From the NCBI GenBank assembly GCA_963834965.1, contig CAWIEI010000017.1, positions 124,001 through 188,000 on the forward strand: a stretch of DNA of 64,000 nt. The letters are read 5' to 3'. The notes under the pieces are model-generated. The model did no database searches, was not told the DNA's origin, and was given only the letters and a program-made list of their open reading frames with translations. Both the position numbers and the translations under genes were made by a program. This stretch comes from Fodinibacter sp963834965 (GTDB taxonomy: Bacteria; Actinomycetota; Actinomycetes; Actinomycetales; Dermatophilaceae). Below, one piece after another: positions 26,278-34,044 of the stretch. Positions within the stretch are counted from its first letter, which is position 1, and the number at the start of each line of letters is the position of its first letter.

Positions 26278-27067
26278 GTGCCTCTCACCCCTGAGCAGCA
26301 GCAACTGGTCGAGCAATGGCTTCCCGGGGCCAGCGTCGTTGACGACCTCAGTTGGGGCTTGGTCGACACCACCGTTCTACATCTGCGCTGGGCGGAGGGC
26401 GAGGTCGTCGTGAAGGCTGCAGGGCCGGACAACCACCATCTGTCGCGGGAGATCACCGGGCACCTGGAGTTCACGGCCCCGTGGCTGAGTGAAGGCCGGG
26501 TCGGCCGGCTGCTCCACCACAACCGCGACCTCACCATCCTCGTCCTCGAATACCTGCCCGGGGTCCTGGCGGACGGCACGAGCGCGGCGACCGACCCGGA
26601 GACTCATCGGCGGGCCGGTGCGCTACTTGCCGCGTTGCACGGTCAAGCATCGAGGATCGATGACCAGTACGAGACCCAGTTGGATGCTCGCGCGCTGCGA
26701 TGGCTCGATGGCGATCACCGCATCGACCCGCGCACCGAGGCGCGCCTTCGAGAGGTCATCGCCGGCCATGAACGACCGCCGGCGGTGCTCGTTCCCGCAC
26801 ATTGGCGACTGGCAGCCACGTAACTGGCTGGTCGACGGTTGCCGTGTTCTCGTGATCGACCTCGGTCGGGCCGACTGGCGCCCAGCCCTGACGGATCTGG
26901 CGCGGCTGAGCCGGCAGCAGTGGAACGGCCGGTCCGACCTCGAGGCTGCCTTCCTTGCCGGGTACGGTGCCGACCCGCACGTTGGCGCGGCCTTAGGGAC
27001 CCGGATGAACCCGAGGGGCGACATCCGGCATCAAGACGCAGGTGCAGCCTCCCGCTCGCAGGGCTAG
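26278..27067 (+). pseudogene. Aminoglycoside phosphotransferase-like gene broken in its catalytic loop
   Basis: The first frame (from GTG 26278) encodes a normal N-lobe (VVVKAAGPDNHHLSREI, LVLEYLPGVLADGT) and helices up to PPAVLVPAHW, then goes out of frame. The next frame resumes with GDWQPRNWLVDGCRVLVIDL, the HGDxxxxN loop and the metal-binding Asp. Removing one T from cacattggcgac near 26800 restores HGDWQPRN. After AFLAGYGADP the normal C-terminal helices are missing, and the gene decays about 60-100 bases before the insertion sequence. It is inactive unless the T is a sequencing error. Confidence 0.82.
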
Positions 27068-27099
27068 AGACCTTGTTCTGGGGAGGTGCGTGCGAGCCA

Positions 27100-27107
27100 C
27101 TATTTGC
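27100..27107. repeat. Target site duplication, left
   Basis: The octamer ctatttgc abuts the left end of the ISL3-type element. The right flank at 28542-28549 is ctatctgc, one mismatch. Eight-base duplications are usual for this family. Confidence 0.75.
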
Positions 27108-27131
27108 GGCTCTTCTGACACACCTGTGGGT
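27108..27131. repeat. IS terminal inverted repeat, left
   Basis: 24 bases, pairing with 28518-28541 with mismatches only at positions 7 and 8 from the outer end. Confidence 0.85.
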
Positions 27132-27219
27132 GCTCGAGCAGGGCTGAGTAGGCGCACGCCGTTCTCTGAGTAGGTTTCTGAGCTGTCGAAGGCACAGGAA
27201 CCGTGGTCAGGAGAACGGC

Positions 27220-28518
27220 GTGCGTGATGTCAGCCTATGGCGCGAGATGTTGGGCGTCGAGAAGACCGTGATCGAGCGGGTCGAGTTCGACGAGGACGAG
27301 GAGGTGCTGGTCGCCCGGGTGCGGCCCACGAAGCGCGAGCGGGGCCGGTGTGGGGTGTGCCGGCGTCGCAGCCCGGGGTACGACGGGGGTGCTGGTCGGC
27401 GGCGGTGGCGGACGCTGGATCTGGGCACGGTGCGCGCGGTCGTTGAGGCTGACGCGCCGCGGGTGGTCTGCCGTGAGCACGGTGTGGTGGTGGCGTCGGT
27501 GCCGTGGGCGCGTCATGACGCCGGCCACACCTACGCGTTCGATGAGACCGTGGCGTGGTTGGCCACGCAGTCCTCGAAGTCCACGGTGACGGCGTTGATG
27601 CGGGTCGCGTGGCGCACTGTGGGGTCGATCATCGCCCGGGTCTGGGCTGACGTCGACGCCCGCCATGACCGGCTGGCCGGGCTGACGCGGATCGGGATCG
27701 ACGAGATCAGCTACAAGCGCGGGTTCAAGTTCTTGATGGTCGTGGTCGACCACGACCGGCGCGCCCTGGTGTGGGCTGCGCCGGGACGCACCAGCGCCAC
27801 CGTGGGAGAGTTCTTCGACCTGCTCGGCCCCGATCGGTGCGCCCAGATCACCCATGTTTCCGCTGATGGGGCCGACTTCATCGACACCATCGTGGCCGAC
27901 CGGTGCCCGGGCGCAGTGCGGGTAGCTGACCCGTTTCACATTGTGCGTTGGGCCACTGACGCCTTGGACGAGGTCCGTCGCGCGGCGTGGAACGAGGCCC
28001 GAGCCCAAGCTCGCACCGAGCCGAAACGCCCCAGTGGGCGCCCCCGAAACGACGCGCCACCACGGCCGGGAAGCGAGCGCGCCAAGGCGCTCAAAGGGGC
28101 CCGGTACGCGTTGTGGAAGAACCCGCAGAACCTCACCGACAACCAGCAGGTCAAGCTCGCCTGGATCGCGACCACCGACCCCACGCTGCACCGGGCCTAC
28201 CTGCTCAAGGAGGGCCTGCGGGTGGTGTTCACGTTGCCCTACGACGCCGCCGTCGAAGCGCTGGACCGGTGGATCAGCTGGGCCCGCCGCTGCCGCATCC
28301 CGGCGTTCGTGCACCTGCAGAAGAGCATCGTCAAACACCGGCCCCGGATCCTCGCCGCGATCGAGCACAACCTGTCCAACGCGCTCATCGAGTCCACCAA
28401 CACCAAGATCCGACTGATCACCAGGATCGCATTCGGGTTCAAGTCCCCCCAGGCCCTGATCGCCCTCGCCCTACTCTCCCTGGGCGGCCACCGACCCGTC
28501 CTCCCCGGCCGGAAATGA
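27220..28518 (+). CDS. ISL3 family transposase
   Basis: This 432-residue protein has an N-terminal zinc-binding region (RCGVCRRRSPGYDGG) and a helix-turn-helix-like middle. The DDE core follows: IGIDEISYKRGFKFLMVVVD (first Asp), VSADGADFIDTIVADRCPGA (second Asp), and HNLSNALIESTNTKIRLITR (catalytic Glu). The last part reads FGFKSPQALIALALL, as in ISL3 elements. GTG 27220 is preceded by ggag-like bases. Its stop codon overlaps the first base of the right inverted repeat. Confidence 0.95.
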   Translation: MRDVSLWREMLGVEKTVIERVEFDEDEEVLVARVRPTKRERGRCGVCRRRSPGYDGGAGRRRWRTLDLGTVRAVVEADAPRVVCREHGVVVASVPWARHDAGHTYAFDETVAWLATQSSKSTVTALMRVAWRTVGSIIARVWADVDARHDRLAGLTRIGIDEISYKRGFKFLMVVVDHDRRALVWAAPGRTSATVGEFFDLLGPDRCAQITHVSADGADFIDTIVADRCPGAVRVADPFHIVRWATDALDEVRRAAWNEARAQARTEPKRPSGRPRNDAPPRPGSERAKALKGARYALWKNPQNLTDNQQVKLAWIATTDPTLHRAYLLKEGLRVVFTLPYDAAVEALDRWISWARRCRIPAFVHLQKSIVKHRPRILAAIEHNLSNALIESTNTKIRLITRIAFGFKSPQALIALALLSLGGHRPVLPGRK

Positions 28519-28541
28519 CCCACAGGTGTGTCATGAGAGCC
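28518..28541. repeat. IS terminal inverted repeat, right
   Basis: 24 bases, reverse complement of the left end apart from two mismatches. Followed by the ctatctgc flank at 28542-28549. Confidence 0.85.
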
Positions 28542-28561
28542 CTATCTGCGGCCATTTAAGG

Positions 28562-28579
28562 AGACGCCTCACGCTGATG
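28562..28579. repeat. 18-bp dispersed repeat, copy B
   Basis: Exact copy of 17082-17099 (agacgcctcacgctgatg), 13 bases outside the right target duplication of the IS. It is outside the element, so it is not an IS end. Confidence 0.55.
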
Positions 28580-28601
28580 TGGGCGCTGCCGGGAGCCATT
28601 G

Positions 28602-28853
28602 CTAGCGCATTCCAGACCGGCGATGTGCCAGCCACGCGCTACTCAGCAGGGCAACGGCGGCGAGGAGAAGCACGCGACCGGTGTCGTACGCCGGGAGGGC
28701 CCAAGGAGGCGAGTAACAGGACCACCCCGGGGCGGGCTCACCAGGACAGGAGTCCATGTACCCGAAGGCCGTGAGGAAGAGACCCACGACGGTCGCCCCC
28801 ATCGCACTCGCAATGGCGAGGGGTCGCCACCGTGACGAGGCCGGATCACTCAC
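28602..28853 (-). CDS. Small two-helix membrane protein
   Basis: The 83-residue product starts at GTG 28853 (SDPASSRWRP) with one helix (AIASAMGATVVGLFLTAFGY), then a loop with two cysteines, then a second helix (VLLLAAVALLSSAWLA) and a basic end. The function is unknown. It lies between the insertion sequence and the divergent PadR gene. Confidence 0.55.
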   Translation of the reverse strand: MSDPASSRWRPLAIASAMGATVVGLFLTAFGYMDSCPGEPAPGWSCYSPPWALPAYDTGRVLLLAAVALLSSAWLAHRRSGMR

Positions 28854-28941
28854 CTGAGCACGATAGTTCCAGCAGCCCGCCCGCGTCCGTCAGCGGACTC
28901 GATTGAGCATGATGTTGGGCCCACGGTTCACCCCTCATTGC

Positions 28942-28980
28942 GGTTGCTGGCGTCGCAACCATCCGCTAGGTTGCAACGCA
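28942..28980. promoter_or_regulatory. Candidate operator of the PadR gene
   Basis: GGTTGC (28942-28947) and GCAACC (28955-28960) form a perfect inverted repeat with a 7-base spacer. A further GGTTGCAACGCA abuts the start codon at 28980. PadR proteins typically repress their own promoters, so this is a reasonable autoregulatory site; no binding data are implied. Confidence 0.5.
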
Positions 28981-29327
28981 TGGTTGCGGGTGAGGAGACG
29001 ATCCTGACGAACCTTCGCCGGGGCGCCTTGGAGTTCTGCGTCCTCGCCATGCTCACCGACGAGGAGCTCTACGGCCTGGACATCGCCAGGCGCCTCACTG
29101 TCGACGGGCTGTTGATGTCCAGCGAAGGAACGCTCTACCCGCTGCTGACGCGCCTGCGATCGGCCGGGCTGGTCACGACCACGTGGCAGCAGTCCGTGGA
29201 GGGTCCGCCACGTCGCTACTACGCCCTCACCCCAGACGGCCGAGACTCCTTGGCCGCCTTCACCCGCACCTGGCCCGCGTTCCGAGACGCGGTCGACCAC
29301 GCACTCGACCGAAGGGACCCGCCATGA
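28980..29327 (+). CDS. PadR family transcriptional regulator
   Basis: The 115-residue protein reads LRRGALEFCVLAMLTDEELY, GLDIARRLT, GTLYPLLTRLRSAGLVTT and GPPRRYYALTPDGRDSLAAF. This is a complete PadR winged helix with the usual RxxYxLTxxG wing. ATG 28980 starts directly after GGTTGCAACGC with no Shine-Dalgarno, so the mRNA may be leaderless. Its stop overlaps the next start (ATGA). PadR repressors usually respond to small molecules or control the adjacent membrane protein. Confidence 0.93.
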   Translation: MVAGEETILTNLRRGALEFCVLAMLTDEELYGLDIARRLTVDGLLMSSEGTLYPLLTRLRSAGLVTTTWQQSVEGPPRRYYALTPDGRDSLAAFTRTWPAFRDAVDHALDRRDPP

Positions 29328-30061
29328 CCCCTGACACGACCCACCCGCTCGCCGCGGCATACCTGGAAGAGCTCGACCGCCTCCTTGCCGGCATAGAACC
29401 GCGCGAGCGTGCCGACGTCATGCTCGGTGTACGCGAACACCTCGACAGCGCCCTGGCAGCCTCCGGCGGCGACGAGCAGAAGGTCCGCGAGGCCCTGGCC
29501 GAACTGGGCCCGCCGCAACTGGTCGCCGACGAGGCTTACGCCGGGCGCCAAACCGCCACAGCAGCCACGCCCGGATCTGACCCGGTCATGGCTCGCTCGT
29601 GGGTGCCGGTGGTGGTGGCCGTGCTGACCGCCGTCGCCCTGCTCATGACGATCTTCATCGTCAGCTCGATGGGAAGCGTCGTGAGCAGCTCCTCGTCGGG
29701 GTCGAGCGATGCCAACGGCGTCATCACGCACGAGGAGACCAGCGAGGTGCTGGCCGGCTCGCCACTGATCGGCTCGCTCGCCGCCCTCATGACCACTCTT
29801 CCACTGTGGGCCACCGTCGCCGTCCTGGTTGGGGTCTCGCCGCTGTGGGTACGCCGGGAGAAGGTCGTCGCCATCCTGCTGGTCCCAGCCGCGGCGCTGC
29901 TCCTGGGCCTCCTGCCTCAGGTCGGCTGGTGGCTGATCGGCGCCAACGGCGTGTACGGAGGCGCCTGGGCCGCACTGATCGTGGTTCTCCTTGGAGGCGG
30001 CGCAATCCTGACCCTAAGCACCCGAAAGGCCGCCGCACGCGTGCACCACCCAGCTGCCTGA
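29324..30061 (+). CDS. HAAS-domain membrane protein, PadR partner
   Basis: This 245-residue protein has an N-terminal soluble helical region (AAAYLEELDRLLAGIEPRER then REHLDSALAASGGDEQ and ALAELGPPQLVADEAYAG). That is the HAAS/DUF1700-like signalling domain commonly paired with PadR regulators. About four C-terminal membrane helices follow, the first at VPVVVAVLTAVALLMTIFIV. The start overlaps the PadR stop by four bases, so translation is coupled. The likely role is sensing or modulating the PadR switch at the membrane. Confidence 0.85.
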   Translation: MTPDTTHPLAAAYLEELDRLLAGIEPRERADVMLGVREHLDSALAASGGDEQKVREALAELGPPQLVADEAYAGRQTATAATPGSDPVMARSWVPVVVAVLTAVALLMTIFIVSSMGSVVSSSSSGSSDANGVITHEETSEVLAGSPLIGSLAALMTTLPLWATVAVLVGVSPLWVRREKVVAILLVPAAALLLGLLPQVGWWLIGANGVYGGAWAALIVVLLGGGAILTLSTRKAAARVHHPAA

Positions 30062-30171
30062 AGCGATCCCCAGCACTCCGGCCGCAGTGCGGCGTGAGCG
30101 CGCAGCGTCAACGGCGTGGGGAACAACGGTTCGTTCGTTGCTGACACCTGTACCAGCGCTAACCTCGTTGC

Positions 30172-30480
30172 ATGTCAGCACGAGTTCTTCGTTGGTCGCG
30201 TCGGGCTGTGCTGGTTGGTCTGCTCGTGGCAGTGGGAGCGAGCATCGCCGCCATGAACTGGTACAGCACGTGGACGTCCTTCGCGCGCCTCGACGCTGGC
30301 TCCGGTCGAGGTGGGGTGAGCGTGATGACCGTGGAGTCGCAAGCCAACTTCCAGCGCTGGGTTCTCGTAGCCCTTGTCTCGCTCGTCGTCGCGGTGGCCG
30401 CCATGGCGAGCGAGTGGCTGCCCCGGACGAAACCGGCCGATGTCCTGCGGCGCGAACGGTTTGTGGGAACCAACCGGTAG
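30172..30480 (+). CDS. Hypothetical two-helix membrane protein
   Basis: The 102-residue product begins SARVLRWSRRAVLVGLLVAV. It has a second helix at WVLVALVSLVVAVAAMAS and a basic C-terminus (RTKPADVLRRERFVGTNR). The loop between helices is about 45 residues, probably outside. No family is recognised. Confidence 0.6.
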   Translation: MSARVLRWSRRAVLVGLLVAVGASIAAMNWYSTWTSFARLDAGSGRGGVSVMTVESQANFQRWVLVALVSLVVAVAAMASEWLPRTKPADVLRRERFVGTNR

Positions 30481-30663
30481 GAGAAGCGCTCGATGGCCCG
30501 TGCCACCGCTGGTGGTACTGGGGCGCGCACGACCTTGCCTCCCTTGCCGCGGACTCAGAATCTGTGAAGTAGCCGTTCCGCAGCGTCCACCGGACACCAG
30601 CAACCGTCACGGACTCGCACCACGCGCAGCAGGAGGGTGGACATCACTTCGATGCTGACCGGG

Positions 30664-31110
30664 TTAGGAGAGCGCGCCGGTGAGCCAGCGATTGCGTTCC
30701 GTCAGGAGCCGGGTCAAGTACCGATTCAGGATCATCGAGTCGACCAACCGGCCGAGCGGTCCAAGTGGGGATGCGAACTCGACACGGTCGGTCATGACGG
30801 TCGCGCCTCCTACCTCCTCGAAGGTGTGCTCGTGCCACCAACGGGCGAACGGCCCGGTCACCTGCTCATCGACGAACCGGCGCGGCGCCTCGTACTCGGT
30901 GATCTGAGAGGTCATCGTGAAGGGGAGTCCGAAGTGGCGCGCCCTCCACGTCACCGTCTCGCCCAAGGTCAAGATCCCCGACCCGGTGCCCGCGACAGCC
31001 CGTTCCCCGGATCTCGCCATCGACGCGGTATGAGCCTCGACTGAGAGGCTGAGCTCGAAGCACTCACGGATCGGTGCGGGGACGCTGGTGGTGAGGACGA
31101 TGCGCGGCAC
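30664..31110 (-). CDS. SRPBCC family (START-like) protein
   Basis: The 148-residue protein opens with PRIVLTTSVPAPIRECFELS and contains FTMTSQITEYEAPRRFVDEQ, GPFARWWHEHTFEEVGGATV and MTDRVEFASPLGPLG. This is the standard order of SRPBCC ligand-binding proteins, with the WWHEHxF strand and a long C-terminal helix. It probably binds a small hydrophobic ligand. It is a single gene at the right margin of the island. Confidence 0.88.
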   Translation of the reverse strand: MPRIVLTTSVPAPIRECFELSLSVEAHTASMARSGERAVAGTGSGILTLGETVTWRARHFGLPFTMTSQITEYEAPRRFVDEQVTGPFARWWHEHTFEEVGGATVMTDRVEFASPLGPLGRLVDSMILNRYLTRLLTERNRWLTGALS

Positions 31111-31350
31111 CCCGCGATGCTAGCCAGCCCCGCTCATTGGCCGTTCCGCGCAACTCCACATTTCGGCCTTTCCGGTAGGCACATTTCCCTTCCGCAGCCA
31201 CGGCGACGTCGTCGTCGAGCTGGACAGCTGACCTCCTGATGGCCGTCCCAGAATCCCGCGCTGAAGGCGTCTCATGATCGACCGCCCAGGCAGGCACCTG
31301 TCTCGACGTCGTGCGCCGCTGACACCAGTGTCGCCCGGGCCGCCGTCCCC
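31111..31350. other. Spacer without recognisable gene
   Basis: 240 bases between the SRPBCC start and the cold-shock gene's stop; no gene or clear structure seen. Confidence 0.4.
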
Positions 31351-32322
31351 TCAGATCCGTTCGACGCGGTCGGCCTGTGGTCCTCGATCACTCTGTCGGA
31401 CCTGGTACCGGACCCGATCGCCTTGGTGCAGCGCCTCGGCGCCTCGAATGACTGACACGTGCACGAAAAGGTCCGCGCCTCCGGCGTCCGGGGCGATGAA
31501 GCCGAACCCCCGCTCCGCGTCGTAGCGCGCCACGACTCCCTCGCCGCCGCGCGCCGGGACGTCGGATGCCTCCCGGTGCCCCGACCGAGCGCGGGCCACC
31601 GACGTGGCAGGTGCGCCCCGCGGTGTCGAGCCTCGGGCGAGGCGCACGTCGCGAGCCTGCGGGCCCTTCTCGCTCACGACGACGTCGTACGTCACCCGGT
31701 CCCCCTCGCCCAGCTCGGGGAGCCCGTCGGCCAGCGCCCGGACGTGGACGAAGACGTCGGCGCCGCCCGACTCGGGGGTGATGAAACCGAAGCCCTTGTC
31801 CTCGTCGTACCAGGACACGGTGCCGTCCGCCCCGTCGGACGCCACGGCCTGCTGCGCGGCCTGCGCGGCCTGCGCGGCCTGCGCGGCCTGGGCCCCCAGG
31901 GGCAGCAGATGGTCAGCCTGCGGTCCCTTCTCCCCGTCGACCACGAGGAACGCCACCCGCTGCCCCTCCGAGACCACGCCACCCCCCACGATGGCCGAAC
32001 TGTGCACGAAGATCTCGGCGCCACCACCGTCGGGCGTGATGAAGCCGTACCCCTTGCCAGGCTCGTACCAGGTGACGGTGCCGAGCACACCCAGCGGTGT
32101 GTCAGCGGCATGGTCGGAGATGACCCGGACGCGGCGTCCCTGCGGGCCGCGGTCCCCCTCGCCGATGTCGAACTCGACCACCTGCCCCTCCCGGAGCAGC
32201 TTCACCGCGTCGTCGCTGACGATCTCGGACGCATGCACGTACAGGTCCTGGGCCTCGTGCCCGAGGGCGATGAAGCCGAAGCCCCGGTCGGCATCGAACC
32301 AGCGCACGGTTCCCTCGGTCAC
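31351..32322 (-). CDS. Protein with four tandem cold-shock domains
   Basis: This 323-residue protein consists of four cold-shock domains at about 1-68, 80-140, 165-228 and 261-322. Each has the RNP1-like core (RGFGFI, KGYGFI, KGFGFI, RGFGFI) and the RNP2-like strand (DLYVHASEI, EIFVHSSAI, DVFVHVRAL, DLFVHVSVI). Domains 2 and 3 are joined by an Ala/Gln linker encoded by a 9-base repeat. Bacterial cold-shock proteins are normally a single 65-70-residue domain binding single-stranded RNA or DNA. GTG 32322 follows an AAGGAG site and starts VTEGTVRWFD. A multivalent RNA chaperone is the likely role. Confidence 0.9.
   Translation of the reverse strand: MTEGTVRWFDADRGFGFIALGHEAQDLYVHASEIVSDDAVKLLREGQVVEFDIGEGDRGPQGRRVRVISDHAADTPLGVLGTVTWYEPGKGYGFITPDGGGAEIFVHSSAIVGGGVVSEGQRVAFLVVDGEKGPQADHLLPLGAQAAQAAQAAQAAQQAVASDGADGTVSWYDEDKGFGFITPESGGADVFVHVRALADGLPELGEGDRVTYDVVVSEKGPQARDVRLARGSTPRGAPATSVARARSGHREASDVPARGGEGVVARYDAERGFGFIAPDAGGADLFVHVSVIRGAEALHQGDRVRYQVRQSDRGPQADRVERI
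31850..31890. repeat. 9-bp in-frame minisatellite (ctgcgcggc)
   Basis: At least four consecutive ctgcgcggc units encode the AQA-type linker (QAAQAAQAA) between cold-shock domains 2 and 3. Copy number is likely variable between strains and changes linker length without a frameshift. Confidence 0.75.
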
Positions 32323-32463
32323 GGCTGACTCCTTGTCGAAGCTACGGTCGGTGCTCCCCCCAGTGTGGCCGACGGGACTGCGACATGGCCCCGGCGCCCG
32401 ACGGAGCTCGCCCCGTGGTGGCGGGACCACGGGTGGGCGGATGCCGCCAAGCCGCGCCGGATG

Positions 32464-33354
32464 TCACGAGAACTCGAGGAACAGCCGGGTGCCCGGCGGC
32501 AGCACGGTGATGTTGCGTACCGCGTTGGGGTCGTTCACCGCCACCGCGGAGCCCAGCTGCAGCCGAACGCCGTTGGTGAGGGTGAGCACGAACAGGTGCG
32601 GTACGTCGGGCACGGGCTTGACCTTGCCGGGGAACCGCTTCTGGAAGGCGGTGATCGGGTCGCCCACCCCTGCACCGCGGATCGTGGCGTCGGCGCGAGC
32701 GAAGAGCACGTCGAGCCGGCCGGCGTCGAACGCGCCGATCAGGCCGAGTGACCCGTAGCCGGTGTCGACGCCGTTCTGCACCAGCACCTCTCGCGGTGTG
32801 CCTCCCAGCGGCTCCGAGCGCACCGAGACCTTGCCGGTCAGGCCGGCGGCGCGGATGGCAGCCTGGACCTCCTTGGTGGTCATCCCGATCCGGAACGGGC
32901 CGATGGAGCCGTCAGCACCGATGACCCGGGTGTCAGTCACGATCGGCGTCCCGGGAGGCGACGGCCGTCTGCTCGGCGTCGGGGTGGGCGTGGGCCTCGC
33001 TGACGGCGATGCCGACGACGAAGGGGACGGGGACGGCGGAGACGGGGAGGCGGACGGGGTGGGAGTTGGCGTCGCGCTGGTGGTGGTGCCGGTCGGGGGA
33101 GCCGTCGCGACCAGCGGCGGGCGGTCATCGGGCCCGATCGCGACAGCGGCGCCGACCCCGGCCACGACCAGGGTCGCCGCTGCCAGACCGGCCACCCACA
33201 TCCCGAGCCGACGGTGCCGCAGCCGGTCACCCGCGGCACGCACGTCCGCCGGGTCGGCCAGCCGCAGCCCGTCCGGCTCGACACTCGCCCCGGTCAGGGC
33301 TGCTCGCAGTGCGCGGTCATCCATGTCGGTCCAGGAAAGCTCATCGCGTGCCAT
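32464..33354 (-). CDS. Membrane protein with anti-sigma-like layout
   Basis: The 296-residue product starts at ATG 33354 after an AGGAGG site. It has a cytosolic part of about 55 residues (ELSWTDMDDRALRAALTGAS), one membrane helix (MWVAGLAAATLVVAGVGAAV), a long Pro/Ser/Thr linker, and an extracellular domain of about 160 residues (RVIGADGSIGPFRIGMTTKE). Its start lies 11 bases after the sigma-factor stop on the same strand. This placement and topology suggest an anti-sigma factor or its sensory partner; no ZAS zinc motif is seen. Confidence 0.6.
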   Translation of the reverse strand: MARDELSWTDMDDRALRAALTGASVEPDGLRLADPADVRAAGDRLRHRRLGMWVAGLAAATLVVAGVGAAVAIGPDDRPPLVATAPPTGTTTSATPTPTPSASPSPPSPSPSSSASPSARPTPTPTPSRRPSPPGTPIVTDTRVIGADGSIGPFRIGMTTKEVQAAIRAAGLTGKVSVRSEPLGGTPREVLVQNGVDTGYGSLGLIGAFDAGRLDVLFARADATIRGAGVGDPITAFQKRFPGKVKPVPDVPHLFVLTLTNGVRLQLGSAVAVNDPNAVRNITVLPPGTRLFLEFS

Positions 33355-33364
33355 GTCCGTCCTC

Positions 33365-33868
33365 CTACCTGGTGTTCGTTCGGTCATCGGGTGCGAGCAG
33401 GGGAGCCAGGCGCGCCCGCCCCCGGTGCAGGCGCGCCTTGACGGTGCCGACCGGGGAGCCGGTCTCTGCGGCGATCGCCTCGACGGACAGGTCGCCGACG
33501 TAGAACAGGACGACGGCCTCGCGGATCTCCGTCGGCAGAGCGCGCAGCGCGGTCACCACGTCGACGTGGTCCGGCCCCGGTCCACGAACCGCCGCGGGCG
33601 GGGCGGCGCGGCGCTGCGCGTCGTCCCGGTTGCGCCCGCGCCTCCACTCGCTGATGGCCAGGCGCCGAGCGACCGTGCGCACCCACGACAACGGGTCGTC
33701 GTGGGTGCGCACCCGCCCCCAGTCCGACCACGCCCGCGCGAACGCCTCCTGCGTGCACTCCTGCGCCAGCGACAGGTCGCCGGTGCTGGCGTACACCAGT
33801 CGCACCACCCGCGGTGCAGTCCCCCGGTAGAACGCGTCGAACTCGTCGGCCCGCTCATCGACACTCAC
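33365..33868 (-). CDS. SigE-type ECF RNA polymerase sigma factor
   Basis: This 167-residue sigma factor has region 2 (FDAFYRGTAPRVVRLVYAST, QECTQEAFARAWSDW, LSWVRTVARRLAISEWRR) and region 4 (LPTEIREAVVLFYVGDLSVE, ETGSPVGTVKARLHRGRARL). Both belong to the actinobacterial SigE-like group. GTG 33868 follows a GGGAGG site. It is probably cotranscribed with, and held in check by, the membrane protein downstream. Confidence 0.9.
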   Translation of the reverse strand: MSVDERADEFDAFYRGTAPRVVRLVYASTGDLSLAQECTQEAFARAWSDWGRVRTHDDPLSWVRTVARRLAISEWRRGRNRDDAQRRAAPPAAVRGPGPDHVDVVTALRALPTEIREAVVLFYVGDLSVEAIAAETGSPVGTVKARLHRGRARLAPLLAPDDRTNTR

Positions 33869-34044
33869 GCGCCACCTCCCCCTCGTCCAGTTGATCCGAC
33901 CTGCGTGCAACCTTCAGACGCCCAGGCCCTCCATCTGGTTACACCCATCGGCGCGGACATCCGGTCGGGAGTCTGCCCCGTCGACTCAAAGCCGGAAGAC
34001 CGTACTGCCTGTTGGCCGGACCAGTGTTCCGATGAGGCCTGCCC

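Larger units (their letters stand above)
27108..28541 (+). mobile_element. ISL3-family insertion sequence (1434 bp)
   Basis: The element is bounded by 24-bp terminal inverted repeats at 27108-27131 and 28518-28541 with two mismatches. The left end begins ggctcttctgacacacc, like other ISL3 ends. It carries one full-length transposase gene and near-matching 8-bp flanks. The size fits the family. The slightly diverged target duplication suggests the insertion is not brand new, although the element itself appears complete. Confidence 0.9.

Noticed and set aside
31850..31890. CRISPR-like short repeat
   Set aside because: Unit is 9 bases, contiguous and in frame inside a coding gene, without spacers.
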